The notes under the pieces are model-generated. The model was given only the letters and a program-made list of their open reading frames with translations. It ran no database searches and had not been told where the DNA came from. Made by a program: the position numbers and the translations under genes. 5,834 bases of DNA from CAYJLC01 sp044426345 (GTDB lineage Bacteria; Bacillota; Clostridia; Oscillospirales; Butyricicoccaceae): assembly GCA_044426345.1 (NCBI GenBank), contig JAWXUP010000112.1, positions 1 through 5,834 of the forward strand, in the 5' to 3' direction. This document shows, in pieces, positions 5,562 through 5,834 of the stretch (the first letter of the stretch is position 1; every line of letters begins with the position of its first letter).

Positions 5562-5701
5562 TATTTTTTTATTTTCAGCCTCTACCACTTACTGCTCGTG
5601 CTATCTTTTTTCTCGGCAGTTCGCTCGCCGCGTGGCTGATACTTTGGGACGTCCCAAAGTATCCAAAAGACGAAATCTTTTTGCGAAAAGATTTATCAAA
5701 A
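5562..5701 (+). repeat. 140-bp inverted repeat, copy 2
   Basis: This is the inverted partner of 478-614, with three small length differences and about four substituted bases. The T-tract end (tattttttt) faces the gene block, as in copy 1. In the AT hairpin the loop is tgcg here while copy 1 has a different centre, yet the arms aaatctttt and aaaagattt are kept. No coding capacity and no gene ends at its T-tract on the plus strand. Confidence 0.92.
5638..5663. repeat. perfect 26-bp palindrome in repeat copy 2
   Basis: Arms gatactttgggac and gtcccaaagtatc, centred on gacgtc, are identical to those at 515-540. Conservation of all 26 bases in both copies, while other parts of the repeat differ, suggests the palindrome is the functional heart of the repeat. 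Confidence 0.9.
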
Positions 5702-5803
5702 TCTGGGGCGTGATGTTTTTACTGTGTGTACGCAATCCGGCATCCGTTCGCCTAACCACTCGTACTCCAACTCGCTATCGCTTATGCAGTGATATCGGTA
5801 AAT
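5702..5803. other. unassigned sequence beyond repeat copy 2
   Basis: This segment is less AT-rich than the gene block and has no supported reading frame, RNA gene or hairpin that I can identify. It has no counterpart beside repeat copy 1, so the inverted homology ends sharply at 5701. Confidence 0.5.
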
Positions 5804-5834
5804 TTTCTCGACCACGTAGTTGCCTATTTCGGTG
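5804..5834. repeat. 31-bp direct repeat at window end (right copy)
   Basis: These last 31 bases are identical to bases 1-31 in the same orientation. The match ends only because the window ends. The base before it differs in no testable way, since nothing precedes position 1. Confidence 0.9.

Overview
The window is AT-rich and all of its genes lie on the minus strand. Purine-rich Shine-Dalgarno sites, a lipoprotein signal with a serine linker, and short GC-rich palindromic repeats of a type common in gut Clostridia point to Bacillota, probably an uncultured member of class Clostridia. That placement is inferred from style; there is no marker gene.

Layout from low to high coordinates. Positions 1-614 have no credible gene and are a mosaic of short repeats: an 87-bp unit present twice in direct orientation, a 100-bp MITE-like palindromic element, several small hairpins, and one copy of a 137-140 bp repeat. 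The minus-strand gene block fills 686-5142. In transcription order it holds an LplB-type permease (4171-5142), an LplC/YtcP-type permease (3292-4158), a lipoprotein solute-binding protein (1518-3230) and, after an 88-nt gap from the start-side hairpin region (115 nt from SBP stop to the SDR start), a classical short-chain dehydrogenase/reductase (686-1402). A hairpin with a T-tract at 601-660 ends the block. Positions 5143-5561 are a gene-free promoter and leader region. A second, inverted copy of the 137-140 bp repeat follows at 5562-5701, then 133 bp of unassigned sequence whose last 31 bases are identical to the first 31 bases of the window.

How the genes fit together: the three transporter genes encode a CUT1-family (Lpl/Ytc type) sugar or oligosaccharide importer that lacks its own ATPase. 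In Bacillota such importers usually borrow a shared MsmX/UgpC-type ATPase encoded elsewhere. No glycoside hydrolase and no regulator is present, so the substrate cannot be read from this window. The reductase may act on the imported compound, but it is separated from the transporter by a hairpin and could be an independent unit.

The genes themselves are ordinary families; I see no convincing new defence, mobile or RNA-guided system. The parts that deserve a second look are the near-identical inverted repeats bracketing the whole gene block (each with a perfect 26-bp palindrome), the identical window ends (possible circular molecule or repeat-bounded contig), and the long transporter leader, which contains an imperfect internal duplication and a hairpin that presents a Shine-Dalgarno-like purine loop.
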